Shown: in pieces, positions 42,191-54,602 of the stretch
How the letters are laid out: the number at the start of each line of letters is the position of its first letter
How positions within the stretch are numbered: position 1 is the stretch's first letter
DNA from: Isoperla grammatica
Lineage: Eukaryota > Arthropoda > Insecta > Plecoptera > Perlodidae
Reading direction: 5' to 3'
NCBI GenBank assembly: GCA_945910005.1
Contig: CAMDTW010000588.1
Location: 1 to 64,000 of the forward strand
DNA length: 64,000 bases
The notes under the pieces: generated by a model
What the model was told of the DNA's origin: nothing
The model's database searches: none
The model's input: only the letters and a program-made list of their open reading frames with translations
Position numbers and translations under genes: made by a program

Positions 42191-44155
42191 ATGTCTACCC
42201 ACGAACAGCTCATAAGTAGTCACGATGATGACAAATTGCGTGCTTTACTGATGGAGAGTGAGCTGAGAGCTAAAATCAATAGTATGTGTGTTACCCAACA
42301 AGTGGATGTGCAAAATTTAGAAACAAATTACAAACACACAAACCTCCTTGTCACTGATTTGAAAACCGATTTGAATGTAGCGAGAAGAAGTTTTGGCCTC
42401 GAAACTGGGAATTTAACTCTTAGAGTTAATGAACTCTCGCTGAAATTGCAGCAGTACATAGAAAGTACTAAGACGATTACGACTCAAGTTGTTGAAAATT
42501 TAGGTAAGTATGTACCTTATTATTATTTAAGTCAATATACCTACTTACTATTAAACGACAGTAGAGTTAATAGAATGTAAGAGCAAGTGAGCGTTACACG
42601 GTAGGCGAGTAGGCCTATACATACACTGGCATTGTTTCTTTGTGATATCACATAGAATGCATTAGAGTTTGCAGCTTCATTAGCTTCCACCCCGTTTCAA
42701 ACATGTTCAATGTTGCAAATTGTTAAGTACCTTGTTAGAAAATCGTGGCACTATTTGTTGATAATGATTCCGCCTGCATTGATTGCCATCTTTGTATGGG
42801 CAGTAATTGAATAAACACGTCAGTCACTGTTAGGTATAGGGGACGCATATTTTCATTCGTGGTTCTCCCATAATTCTTTGTGCTAAAATAATTTTTCTCC
42901 TTGTACCTTAAATGTAATAATACACTGAAATGAATTTCATTTGTCAGAAATTATGTGAGATTGTTGGAGATAGTTCATGAATCATGAGGTGTCCTTTCAT
43001 GTGTCTTCAACCTCTCTGAATAATATTCGTTGTGATACTTGCAAATTCAACGACGCCATGAGCTCGTCGTTTGTATTATGCAATGTTTATCAGTTGGGTT
43101 GGTCCAGGAATTCAATGACCTAGTGATTACGATTTGAGTCCATATATGTTGATGTAAATTATATTGTGTGCAAAAAAGGAAAAATTGAATCGGGGCCCTT
43201 TAAATATCAATATTTAGTTAATACATGGGGTGATTGTAGATCTCGTAGGAAAATAAGACTGTTGATGAAGATACGGACAGGTATAGCCCGATCATGTAGC
43301 CTTTTCGTGTAATAGCCTGAAACAAATTCTGCCTGGTTTCGTTTCATATTTGATGATATGTAATATTGAATGAAAGAGTTCGCAAAGCAACCGAATTAAT
43401 CGTTTTCCGAATATGCAGTTAACAGTTACAGACTCTCGAGGGTCGATAGCGAGAGTGATGCGGTTTTGAGACAATTGTTTGTTTTCAGCAGCAAATGACG
43501 AAAGGCGGCTAAATGAGACCCAAGCCGCTCTCGACCGCAAGATGGCGCTCCTTAACGCAGAAACAGAAAACTTGCGGGGAAAGCAGGCCGCGTTCAGTGG
43601 GACTGTAGACGTGGCACTCGAGACAGCTTTTGAATACGTTCAGAACATGGCGCTCCTAAATGCCGAAATAGAAAGATCGCGGGGAATGCAAGCCGCGTTC
43701 AATAGCTCCGCAGACGTGGCGCAGGACATGGTAATGGACTTGGGTCGCAAGATGGCGATGCTTGACGCCGATATAGAAAGTACGCGGGGAAGGCTGTTAG
43801 CGTTCAGTAGCGATGTAGACGTGGCGCAGGAGGGCACCAGACGCACGCCATCACCCTCGGGTAAGTCCGTCCTCTCAACACTCGCAAGGCTCTCGACAAA
43901 TTTTCAGATTTCTCTAATAGAAGTCTCTTGGTTTCAGAATCACCACTGGTAGCGCGACGTCTCCCTGGTTGTGGATGGTGGCAAGCCACACTTCTAATAA
44001 ACATCGCGGTACTGACCTTGTTTGTGGCTTTTTTTTACCAGAACTACGACGATCGCCATAGCTGTTGGCGGCACGGCGCCGACCTTCAAAACTTATTCGA
44101 CTATATGAAAAGGTGGGGGCTCACCAAGAGGAACCCCGGACCGATACCCCTCTAG
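42191..44155 (+). CDS. coiled-coil membrane protein with KASH-like C-terminus
   Basis: Three exons: 42191-42503 (donor GTAAGT), 43489-43860 (TTTTCAG acceptor, donor GTAAGT) and 43938-44155 (TTTCAG, stop TAG). Both introns are phase 1 and the total is 903 nt, 300 residues. Exons 1-2 encode long charged, Leu/Ala-rich helices. Exon 2 has three ~40-residue repeats starting MALLNAE or MAMLDAD, with AAF and DVA. Exon 3 has a WW, then one membrane segment ATLLINIAVLTLFVAFFY, then a ~40-residue tail with a lone Cys and the end NPGPIPL. KASH proteins anchor the cytoskeleton to the outer nuclear membrane through such a tail, with a conserved Cys and PPPX end bound by SUN proteins. Here the Cys is about six residues further from the end than usual. 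An upstream exon is possible. KASH identity is inferred. Confidence 0.55.
42504..43488. other. intron 1 of the coiled-coil gene
   Basis: 985 bp, GTAAGT...TTTTCAG. No repeat or other gene recognised inside. Confidence 0.55.
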
Positions 44156-44188
44156 ATATTGTTCTGGATGTTGCTGGATAGTGCATAC

Positions 44189-44216
44189 CAATACTGGATC
44201 TGCAGATCCAGTATTG
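44189..44216. repeat. 28-bp perfect palindrome
   Basis: Centre CTGCAG, arms extending 14 bases each way (CAATACTGGATCTG and its complement), 34 bp after the stop of the coiled-coil gene. It could be a foldback site or 3' UTR hairpin. Confidence 0.9.
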
Positions 44217-44419
44217 ACTACGTATATCAGGCGGTCCAAACCGATTTGATCAAAACAGTTTGAAAGGCATCGGTTTGATATCTTCCCGTATATCAAGCAA
44301 ACTCGAATTGGTTTCGCGAAACCCAGCTGAAACCGGTTTGAGAGTGACACATAGGTCTGGTCGTTGGACGTTCTCTAAGCCTTCCTTTTCTAAGGAGGAG
44401 TGAGCTAGAGAAACTTAGA

Positions 44420-45858
44420 GCAATTATTGTTTATTGTTTATTGTATAGTAGCTTCCGTTGATCCAAAACAGTTTGGAAATTGGAATTGTCAAAGAGATAC
44501 AAATACATATAAAAATAAGAACTTAATAGATAGATATGTACATAAATACTGGGTAATAAAAAGTGAAACATATTAAAATACAGTGTATACTAGTTCATAT
44601 ACAAGTCCAACAGACACTTCCATGCTAGGCTATGTTTTTAGGTCTTCAAATTCACTCACAGAGTAAAATGAATGGGAGATCAGAAATTTGGACAGTTGTA
44701 ATTTGAATGAATACATATTAGTTTCGGCTTTGAGATGATTAGGAAGAAGGTTATATAGATAGATGCCAATGTTGTGGGGGCTTTTCTTTGAGAGTGACAG
44801 TTTCTTTGGGAGGACATGAAGATTGTGTTTTGACCTGGTGTCGTGGGAATGAATGTCTGCATTTGATGTGAGCTGGTGAATATTAGCTTTCGTGTGAGTG
44901 ACTATTTCAAAAATAAAAAGGCATGGGACAGTGAGAATGCTGTGCAACCTGAACAATTCCCGACAAGGGTGGCGATTGTCAACTCCACACATAATTCTGA
45001 CTGCCCGCTTTTGCATTCTGAAAGTGCGTAGTCTGTTGGCTTCAGAAGTAACTCCCCAGAAGGTTATTCCATATCTGAGTACAGATTGAAAGAGTGAGTG
45101 GAATATTATTTTTGTTGTGTGGAGGTTCGTTAGAGTTTTTACAGTTTTTATAAGATAGCAGATTTGGCCAAGTTTTGAACAGATTTTGTTTATCTGTTCA
45201 GTCCAGGTCAGTGTAGAGTCGAGGAGGAGTCCAAGAAATTCCATACTTTTTTTAAATTTAACTGTTCTTTGCCATCTGTTATGTGAAAATCTAAAGGTGC
45301 CTTGACGAGGGAAGCAGAGAAATGAATTAGGAAGGTTTTTGCAGAGTTAAGTACTAATTTGTTCGATTCAAACCAGGCACATAGAATGGCAAAGGTAGAT
45401 ATCACTAACTCGCGTAGCTGCACGGCATCTAGATTGTGAAAGAGAAGGCTAGTGTCATCTGCATATAAGAAAATCCGCACTTCCGGGAAAGTTAACGGAA
45501 GGTCGTTTATATAGATGATGAACAGAACTGGTCCAAGAATGGAGCCTTGTGGAACACCCACACAACTCATGTCTCATTTTGATTGGAAAGTTACGCGGGT
45601 ACTAGCATTGAGTTGGTGTGTTATAGTTACACATTGGTTTCTGTGTTTAAGATATGAGACACACCATTCAAGAGCCTTGTCTCTGACCCCATAAAATTCT
45701 AGTTTCTTGGTAAGAATGGTGTGGTCAACGCAGTCAAAAGCCTTTGAGAGGTCGCAAAACATTCCCAAGACATTTGAACCACTGTCTATGGTCTATGTCC
45801 ATAAGGCTCCTAATAGCGGAGTTAGTGGATCTATTAGGTAGGAATCCATGCTGGGGGG
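44420..45858 (-). pseudogene. LINE reverse transcriptase, 5'-truncated
   Basis: On the minus strand: QHGFLPNRSTNSAIRSL, then FCDLSKAFDCVDH, then [32 protein letters not shown], and a C-terminal domain with SHDTRSKHNLHV. Frames change at about 45765, 45573 and 45240. The 3' UTR ends in an (AACAATA)-type tail near 44420. Same family as the 3' end at 9267-9927. The left part of ORF2 (endonuclease) is missing, a standard 5' truncation, with the break near 45858. Confidence 0.85.
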
Positions 45859-46205
45859 CTATTCTTGAACCGATACGTTTTGACTCGCATGCGAGTAGCT
45901 CGTATGGGTCCCAACCCGCATACGAGTAGCTCGTACGCGGGATTTGGTATTCTTGAAACCAGAGAGCTCGCATACGTTTTGAATCATTGTTGCAGTTGCT
46001 CATACGAGTCGGTCTTCACGAAAAGTTTGCAGTCGTTCTTTCTTTGACTAATACGTCATCATTTGACGTCACTGTTTTATTATCGATTTTCTCGACAGCC
46101 AATAAAAACGAAGATAAACAAAGACGCACGTGTTACGAGCACATGTGATTGTGATTGCATTTTCGTGACATGTTTGACGTCTATACACGCTACGCTCCTT
46201 AACGC
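45859..46205. other. no gene; short direct repeats
   Basis: Two adjacent copies of CGCATxCGAGTAGCTCGTA (45884-45905 and 45917-45938) with TATTCTTGAA on either side. It may be a decayed MITE. Confidence 0.4.
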
Positions 46206-46909
46206 TGAAGTCGAATCATGAGAGTAATGTGATTTTGGAAGCTGTATGTACCTTCACCCCACATTTGAGGGAACTGGTCCTCGTAAACTGTCGCGGAACA
46301 TTGGATCGCAGGAATCTTTCCTCGACAGTAATGCGCGAAGTTCTACGGAAATGTTCCATGATGGAGGCAATAACAATACGCCGCTGTTTTGGCCTAAACT
46401 TCCATTGCTCCAAAAGGTGACATTCAACTACACCCGTGAGGTAGACTCGTCGCCGCTGTGGAGCCTCGCGGTGTATTGCAAACAGCTGGAACACTTATGC
46501 GTTAGTGATCTGTTTGATCAGCAGTACTACGGATACTCTTTTAATCATGAGACTGATTTCGGTATGATGACCAGCCTTCGTAATGTGGAGTTTTCCGTGT
46601 GCCCTAACGTCACACCCAATGGCTAGGCAGAATTCGTGCGGTCACCGGCGGGCCGGGGACTTGAGAGTCTTAGTCTAGTGGCTTGTAAGATACGTGGCCT
46701 TGTCCTAATGTCGATCGCGACCCACATCCCGCAAATACGCGCTCTTCGTTTCGCATGTGGTTTTTTCCAGTTCGAAACCCACCTCAATGCATCAGTGTTT
46801 GTGACTCTCCTGCGGAGCTGCCGGAGCTTGGAAACTCTAGAGGCGATCCGAATGGGGCCGTATGTCGAGTACTTTATGCCCCCTCTTGTGCTACACATCT
46901 TCTTACGTA
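46206..46909 (+). pseudogene. leucine-rich-repeat (FBXL/AMN1-like) gene fragment
   Basis: Repeats of the cysteine-containing F-box LRR type can be read: LRELVLVNCRG, CSMMEAITIRRC, LPLLQKVTF, CKQLEHLCVSDLF, LRNVEFSVCPNVT, LESLSLVACKIRG, IRALRFACGFF, CRSLETLEAIRM. The frame shifts near 46390 and has an in-frame TAG at 46622-46624. It ends at a dispersed repeat at 46910. It could be exon(s) of a host gene with errors, or a captured or processed fragment. No splice sites were found that repair the frame. Confidence 0.55.
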
Positions 46910-47060
46910 ATTATTACTCATTTTGTTTTTGGTTATTGGTAAGTCATTATTTTGGATGCACTGTCCACCCCCCCCCCCCTTTTCCAAGAAGAAGAAAGTT
47001 CGGCAAACCCGAACCAGCGAAAATATCAAGTAGGCATAGGACGCATCCACCTACTGTACA
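46910..47060. repeat. dispersed ~150-bp repeat, copy 1
   Basis: Shares, with small differences, ATTATTACTC.TTTTG, TGGTTATTGGTAA, a poly-C run, CAAGAAGAAGAAAGTTCGGC and CCTACTGTACA with 54133-54287. Same orientation. In the other copy it abuts a BEL/Pao fragment. Confidence 0.9.
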
Positions 47061-47281
47061 TAAAAATGGTCCTCCGGGCCGGATGTATTCTTTTACTGAG
47101 CTTCTTTTACTAGTGTTTGAAATTCTACTTCGTTTTATTAATTTTGCTGTCTTGTCCGTTGTGAAATTTTGTTGTCGTATAGCATTCTCCACCGCACTTT
47201 TCACTGTTATTTCGTGCAGTGTTTTGTGACGTAATAAGCCACCCCCTAGATTGTCAGTAGTCAATAATTAATTGATTAGCG

Positions 47282-50200
47282 ATGGCGGAAGCAGCGAGAA
47301 GAGATAAGGAACGGAATGTTACGAAGCTAACAAATAGACAAGAAACATTGTTTCGTCGGTTACAAATTCTATTTGATTTGAGTAGGGAAGTAGAAGATGT
47401 GTCAAAGCAGCCTCTCTTCAGAGCGAGATACGCCAAACTGGAAGAAACCAGGCAGGCTTTTGAGGAATTAACTTCAGATATTAACTTGCTGAAATAAGAA
47501 ATAGATCCAGAATATGTGCCTAACGAACAATGCTTGATTGCGTTTGATGAAATGTATTACGCGATACAAGAAGTCGCCGCGCGCATCACGTCACCGCCTG
47601 GGACAGCTGATCGCAACGTACTTACAGATTCATCGCCCCACAGCCGTGCGCGTCTATCAAAGATAGAGCTTATCAAGTTCGACGGCACGTTGACTCACTG
47701 GCCAACATTCTACGACATGTTTTGTAGCCTAGTGCACAATGATGCAACTATCGATCCCGTTCAAAAGTTCCACTATTTAATTTCCACACTTACGGGCGCT
47801 CCACTGAGCCTCGTAAAGGGTTAACCAGTCACAGAAAATAATTACGCGATTGTGTTGGACTTATTAGTTGAAGAGTATCAAAATGAACGCAATCTTGCCA
47901 ACAGCATTTTGGACAAGTTATTTTCGATACGCCCACAACAGTCAGAATCTACTTCCGGTCTAAGCCTTTACTTTCAAACCTACCACGAGAATGTTAAGGC
48001 ACTTCAAAACCTCAACATTAATATTGCAGATTATCTCCTGGTATATATCGGCTTACGCAATCTAGAACCCAGTACCAAGAGACAATTCGAGATACAATGT
48101 GATAAACGTCAAGTTCCTACTGTGGAACTGTTCACAAAGTTCCTCAAAGATTACGTCAGCGTGTTACAGCGCTCTCAGGTTGATTCTCAAAAGACCAAAC
48201 CCCAAGCAAAAGGTTCTGCTGTCAGTAACAACTCGGCACCCAAGCAACGGGCCCTTATTTCCACGTCAGATAATTTAGTCCCTAGTTGTTTATTATGTAA
48301 CGAAAATCATCGTCTCCTAAATTGTCAGACATTTCTCTCACTTGCTCCCTCCCTACGACGTGAGAAGTGCAAGGAGATTCGACTATGTTTCAACTGCTTA
48401 GCTAGTTCGCACATGGCTGACAAATGTTCCTCGAAGTTAACATGCAAGCGATGTAACGGTCGACACCATACTCTGCTACATTTAGACACCCATAATTCAG
48501 GCTCAATAGTTACGCCCGCTGTGACCAACACTGCGAGCAACGCGAACGTGAACCGCAGAGTATCCCAAGCTGCTCCTGGTCCCTCAAGTGGGGGCAATCT
48601 TCCACAACAATCTCTTTCTTGTTCAGCCCAGTCCCCAAACCCCACTACAGTATTGTTGGGTACGGCCATTGCACGAATTCAAGATAGTGCTGGTTGTTTC
48701 CATCCGCTCCGAATTGTTATTGACTGCGGCTCTCAGTTATCGTTCATAACTTCAGATGTTGTGGAACGTCTAGGTCTCTCTCGTCGTAAATGTTTCACCC
48801 AGGTGTCAGGGATAGGTTCTCGTGAGGGGCCACGTGGTCAAGGCTTAACTACGTGTGTTATTGCACCTATCTCTGCAACGCACCCCCAGCTCTCTACCGA
48901 GGCAGTTATTCTACCCAATATTTCTGCGGATCTACCCCCAGTTCCCCTCTCGTCAGAACTAAGAGATAGCTTAAGTCATATCGCACTAGCCGATCCCCAG
49001 TTTGATAAACCTGGGCCCATTGACATGTTACTCGGGGCCGACTTGTATCCATTTATTCTTGTAAATGGCCAAGTCAAATTAACCCCGGGTGAACCCACTG
49101 CCATGAAAACCATTTTTGGATGGATCATTATAGGCAAAGCGAAACTTAGCTCCATCCAAACCCAATCAACGTCACTTCTCAGTTACTCTAATTCGTTGGA
49201 GAGTCTCGTTAAAAGATTCTGGGAGGTTAAAGAAACTTCAATACCCACTCTGAAAAACCCCGAAGACGTCTTAGCCGAGTCTCATTTCGTACGCACTCAT
49301 TACCGCTCTAGTAGCGGCCGCTTTGTTGTCTCTCTACCATTTCGAGAAGCGGAACCCCTATTCAAAGGAAACTTTAACCAAGCCGTGTTGGCGCGACTTC
49401 AAAGTGTAGAGCGTAGATTAGCCAAACAATCTAGCATTCAACGCGACTACATCCACTTCATGCAAGAATATATTGACCTTGGACACATGCAACTCGCTAC
49501 GAAACCAGGCACTTACCTAATTCCCCACCATTGTGTGCTCACCCCTACGAGTACCTCGACCAAGCTCAGAGTCGTATTTGACGCCTCATTTTCGATTGCT
49601 CCACAAGGCTCGCTCAATCAACAACTATATGTTGGACCGAAACTGCAATTAGATATCGCGGATATAGTTACAAATTTTCGTCAACACCTTGTGGCCCTTA
49701 CTGCTGATATCTGCAAAATGTATCGACAGATTTTATTGCATCCCGACCACAGGAAATACCAACATATTCTCTGGCGGCCATCCCCCAACGAGCCAGTCGA
49801 GGAGTATGAACTGAATACAGTCACCTATGGAATCTCATCAGCCCCCTTCTTAGCCATTCGCGTGCTGCACCAATTGGCAATAGATGAAGGTGCTCGCTTT
49901 CCACAGGCCGCGCAGGTACTGCAGGCAGAAACCTACGTGGACAACATAGTCAGCGATGCTAACTCTATGGCGGAGGCACTCGAGCTTCAAACCCAACTCA
50001 CCCAATTACTCCAAGCTGGAGAATTCGCATTGCAAAAGTGGGCAAGTAATTCCCTTCAGGTATTGGAGCGAGTTCCCGAGATAGACCGAGAATCTTTGTT
50101 GTCCCTAGACGACAGTGAAAATCCTTCTATGAAGATTCTAGGCCTTCAGTGGGACCCTTCATCAGATTCATTTCGCTATTGCGTAACTGAAATCCCCACC

Positions 50201-53200
50201 GTATTCACGAAACGAGCGGTATTATCCACAACAGCACGCATTTTTGATCAGCTAGGGTGGGCGGCGCCAGTAGTATTCTGGTCCAAGAGGTTTTTCCAGG
50301 ATCTCTGGTTAGAAGGTTTGCAGTGGAATGACTCGCTTCCCACACATCTAGGAAAAAAGTGGGAAAGATTTGTCACGCAGCTCCCCCTCTTAAGGGGGCG
50401 TTAAGTTAGAAAGTGAGTTTTATGCCGTAACAAAACCAATTGCTCCTCACAAGATCAATTTTAATTATTTTTTCTTGGTACTTGGTACCTATAGTCATAC
50501 TCTATTTCTTAACACAAAAACTTTTTCAAACATTTAAAAATAAAATTTTATTGTTGAGTTTTTCTTCTGAGAAATATCACAACAATTGTTGCATTCAATG
50601 TACCTTTTTGAGATAAGTTTTATAGGTGTGTATATAATTTAATTAATGTAGCTAGAAAACACTTATTTGAAGAGAGTAGCGAGACCATTTTTGTTTTAGT
50701 TTTATAGTTTGAAAGTTATAATTTTTTTAACTCAAAATTTAAGTTTTTAATTTTTCTTCAATTAAAAAATTCCTTTAACCCATGATTTTAAAGTAAGCCC
50801 TTTTTCCCTTCGCTACTCTCTTCAGAAAAGTGTTTACTAACTATGTTAAAAAACTTATATACACAGCTATAAAACTTATCTCAAAAAGGTACATTGGATG
50901 CAACAATGTGTTATATTGTTGTGATATTTCTCAGAAGAAAAACTCAACAATAAAATTTTATTTTTAAATATTTGAAATAGTTTTTGTGTTAAGAAATGGA
51001 GTATTATTATAGGCACCAAGTACCAAGAAAAAATAATAAAAATTGACCTTGTGAGGAGCAATTGGTTTTGTTACGGCGTAAAACTCACTTTCTAACTTAA
51101 CGCCCCCTTAAGACGGCTTCAGATCCCCCGTTTTATAAAGGGATCCGCTCAAACACAACATCAAATAATTGGATTCAGTGATGCCTCCGAGCGCGGCTTT
51201 AGTGCAGTTACCTACCTCCGGACAACAGATCCCTCGGAAATGATTGATGTTTTCCTCATAAAGGCTAAAACTAAGGTAGCATTTATCAAAACCCTCACCA
51301 TTCCCAAGCTGGAGTTGTGTGGTGCGTCCTATTGGCTCGTGTAGTGAAGTCACTTCATACGTTCATCACGTCACTCGCTATCACAGAAATAGTCCTTTAT
51401 ACAGACTCTTCAATTGTACATGCCTGGCTGCACATTCCTCCTCATCTGTTGAAGGTTTATGTAGCCAATCGAGTGACAGAAATCCTCGAGACAACGTCTG
51501 CTACAAAATGGCACCACATTCCCTCGGAACAAAATCCGGCGGATTGCGCTTCGCGTGGAATCGATGTCTTCTACCTACAAAACCATCCCCTCTGGTGGAA
51601 AGGCCCCCCATTTCTTAGAACGCCCATGGATCAATGCAACTTCACACATCAATGCCTCCACCAGAAAGACGAACTCCCAGAAATGAAAACTGCACAGACG
51701 ACTCTTGTTACCACAACTCCTTCTCGTTTATTCATTGATTAGATTGAAAGGTTCTCCGCGCTTCTCTCTCTCCAACGTGCCACAGCGTACATCCTTCGGT
51801 TCGTCCATAACTCACAGGGGAAGTCGGAGCGAACCACAGGACCCATTACCGCTACGGAGATGAAGACCGATCTGCGGCTGTGCATCAAACTAACTCAACA
51901 ATACTATTTTACGACAGAGCTGCAATAACTGTCTAAATCTTCCCCTATATCTAGCTCTTTAAACTGCCTAGCACTAGCTATTCCTTGATAAAGACGGACT
52001 GTGTAGAGTAGGGGGCCGCATTCACCATTCTACTCTCCCTTATGACAGCAAATATCCAATCTTACTCCCTAAGAAGAGTCACCTGTCAGAACTCATCGTG
52101 GATTACTTGCATAAAAGTTACCTACATGTTGGCCCTCGGACACTACAGTCTCTCCGTCTCTCCTGGAAAGGCAATACTGGATTCCTGCTGCCCGGAGTTT
52201 TATAAGGTCTCGTATTTTTCGTTGTGTGCCTTGCTTTAAACTCCGAATAAAGCCAATTCCGCCAAAGATGGGTGACCTCCCTCATGTGCGAATCACCCCT
52301 TCTCGCCCGTTTCTTCGTTGTGGGATCGACTTTGGAGGTCCTATAATCCTTCGCGAAAGTTTGAGAAGAAGGGCACCAACATCAACGGCGTATTTTTGTC
52401 TCTTTTGCTGCATGGCCACTAAGGCGGTGCATTTAGAAGTGGTGTCACACTTATCTACTGAAGCGTTTCTCGCCGCCCTTCAACGATTCGTTTCCCGTAG
52501 AGGACTCTGTCTCGAGCTGTTCTCCGACAATGCAACCAATTTTATTGGTGCTGATCGCCATCTCAGAGAAGTTTGCCAGTTTCTTAAGAGTTCCAATAAC
52601 CAAGATACTATCTCTGCACTACTGGCCCCAGATGGAATCACTTGGCATTTTAACCCCCCTTCCGCTCCACATTTTGGCGGACTATGGGAGGCTGGGATAA
52701 AGTCTACCAAACACCACTTGCGGAGACTAGTAAAGGAGCAAACTTTGACCTATGAAGAATTCACTACCATCCTAATCAGGATCGAAGGTATCCTTAACTC
52801 TCGACCCCTGTGTCCACTGTCAGCCGATCCCCAGGAAAACGACCCTCTCACCCCCGGGCACTTCTTAATCGGGTATCGACTTCTCCAGGTCCCGGAAGAA
52901 GACTTCACCGAAAGACCCACCAATCGTCTTACCCGATGGAAGCTCACTCAAAAAATTACCCAACATTTCTGGAAACGATGGTCGCATGAGTATCTCACAA
53001 TCCTACAAAGTCGGTCGAAATGGATTGTACCCAACAAATCATACGCACCCGACGACCTTGCCCTAATATATGAGAAGCGATGTCCCCCCGCTCAATGGTT
53101 GATGGGACGTATTGCAGCCGTTCATCCCGGGAAGGACAACATTATACGAGTGGCCACCGTTGACACTAAGAAGGGGTCTTTCAGACGCCCAGTGCACAAA

Positions 53201-53235
53201 TTGGTGCCGTTTCCCCCTTCGCAATAGTTACTTAT
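47282..53235 (+). pseudogene. decayed BEL/Pao element
   Basis: Gag start at 47282-47497; DUF1759 part (FDGTLTHWPTFYDMF) at 47516-47824; then an 850-codon frame (47852-50404) with knuckles (CFNCLASSHMADKC), protease (DCGSQ) and reverse transcriptase (DICKMYRQI, YVDN). RNase H continues after the 714-bp insertion: FSDAS and LELCG at 51170-51320, then YTDSS and NPADCASRG. The zinc region 51742-52225 is broken by stops. Integrase plus DUF5641 (52226-53227) is open with DFGGP, SDN and FGGLWE. Stops, frameshifts and YVDN in place of YVDD make it inactive. Distinct lineage from the 16467-23111 element by low sequence similarity. Confidence 0.9.
50394..51107. mobile_element. TTAA-flanked 714-bp foldback element
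   Basis: Starts GGGGGCGTTAAGTTAG and ends with its exact complement, flanked by TTAA (50390-50393 and 51108-51111). The arms stay complementary, imperfectly, for roughly 290 bp each, leaving a ~130-bp centre. No coding region. TTAA targets are used by piggyBac and Kolobok elements. Excision in silico joins the RNase H frame (QLPLL-RRLQ), so the insertion postdates a readable BEL/Pao frame. Confidence 0.9.
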
Positions 53236-54132
53236 TCAAGAATTCAAGAAGAGCAGTTTTGTTTATTTTTTCGCCCCCCACCCCTTTTATTTATTTTTTC
53301 GCCCCCCACCCCTTTTATTTATTTTTTCTACTTTTAAGATTTCGTCACCTAAATCTTGGTGGGTGGCATGTTCGGTTTAGGTGTTTGCATTTATTCAGGT
53401 TAATATATATTTAATCCACTTCCCATTTTTACTCTTGATTCACCCCCCTCCCTCCCCTTCATTTACCCAGTATACGTAATAGTGTCTCGAAAGAATTGCG
53501 CATCCCTATATGCGCAGTCACGTGATACTATCAGCGTGGACTGCTTACCGTGACGACGAGGGAGGAGACACTTGCCTGTCAACTATCAACAACAGAACAT
53601 CGCATACAGATATACGTGAGTACCCATATATTTCTTGTCTCCCCTCCCTATGGGTACGGCCCCTTGTTCCCTATCCCTATAATAGTGGATTCGGCCCCAA
53701 CGTAATAGGGAACACGCGTATGAAAATTGTAATCGATTTTTAAATACCTTGTCTCTCATTTAATAATTTTGTGTCTTTGAATTTTGAAAAACGGATCAGT
53801 CTATGCCTCAAAATAATTGGTTTAGTAACGATAAATAAAAGGGCGCGAAAAACGAGCCGCCGCTATGTAGAGTGGATTTGACGTCATGGTTGTGTACTGT
53901 GTACGCTCACCGCCTCAGCGATTGGTCTGTTACGCCACGTCTACAGAACCATTGCGTCACAGCCACCTGTACGCGTTTCAGATCCCCGAGTTAAAACTTC
54001 AATAAATGCGACCACATTAAACCTATTTAAAAATTTATTTTTTACTTGTGACTTGCATTAATAAACTGTTTGTATCTGATACTATTAAACTAAGTGTTTG
54101 GTTTAACAAAAAAAATCGTACGCGTGTTGCCT
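53236..54132. other. BEL/Pao 3' region and probable LTR remnant
   Basis: A 28-bp tandem TTTTATTTATTTTTTCGCCC... pair at 53265-53330, then GGTGGGTGGCA followed by TGTTCGG at about 53368, which parallels the polypurine tract and LTR start of the intact element. No matching 5' LTR was found before 47282. 53610-53720 has small inverted words (GTACCCAT/ATGGGTAC). Confidence 0.45.
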
Positions 54133-54287
54133 ATTATTACTCGTTTTGTTTTTGGTTATTGGTAACTCATTATTTTGTAGCCACTGTGCACCCCCCCCCC
54201 CCCCCTTTTTTCAAGAAGAAGAAAGTTCGGCAAACCCGAACCGGCGAAAATATCAAGTAGGCATAGGACGCACCCACCTACTGTACA
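54133..54287. repeat. dispersed ~150-bp repeat, copy 2
   Basis: Second copy of the 46910-47060 repeat. It ends at CTGTACA, where BEL/Pao-like coding sequence in the opposite strand begins. Confidence 0.9.
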
Positions 54288-54289
54288 AA

Positions 54290-54602
54290 ACGAGTCCAAA
54301 AAGCGTGGTGCACTTGACGAACCCGGTGCCAGCGAGACAGGTGCGACACGTTGTCAGGCAAAGAGTGTTCGGGACGCGCTTAGAGTGCAGTACCAATGAG
54401 AATGTGGCCCGGGCTAAGATAGCCTGGGCCCTCGGAGGGCTCAAACGAGGTGGCACACAAGGGACGGCTGTTAAGCACAGCTTAAATTTGAGCGAACAAA
54501 GTGGCATACTCTTCAAAGGTATGAGGAGTATCCGAGATTAAACGATGAAGAAGGAGCTTAGCGGACTTCACCCCGGCTTCCCAAAGACCGACGAAGTTTG
54601 GG
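54290..54602 (-). pseudogene. third BEL/Pao fragment (integrase end, DUF5641 start)
   Basis: The minus strand aligns with the 17330-17645 region of the intact element: the block RWHRVRQVH.AFW and the stretch upstream, with similar spacing. About 310 bp only, frames broken, cut by the dispersed repeat on its 3' side. Confidence 0.7.

Noticed and set aside
46910..54287. The two ~150-bp direct repeats as LTRs of the 47.3-53.2 kb BEL/Pao element
   Set aside because: They lie about 220 bp and 900 bp from the coding ends, lack TG...CA borders there, and a better LTR start (TGTTCGG after a G-rich tract) is at about 53368.
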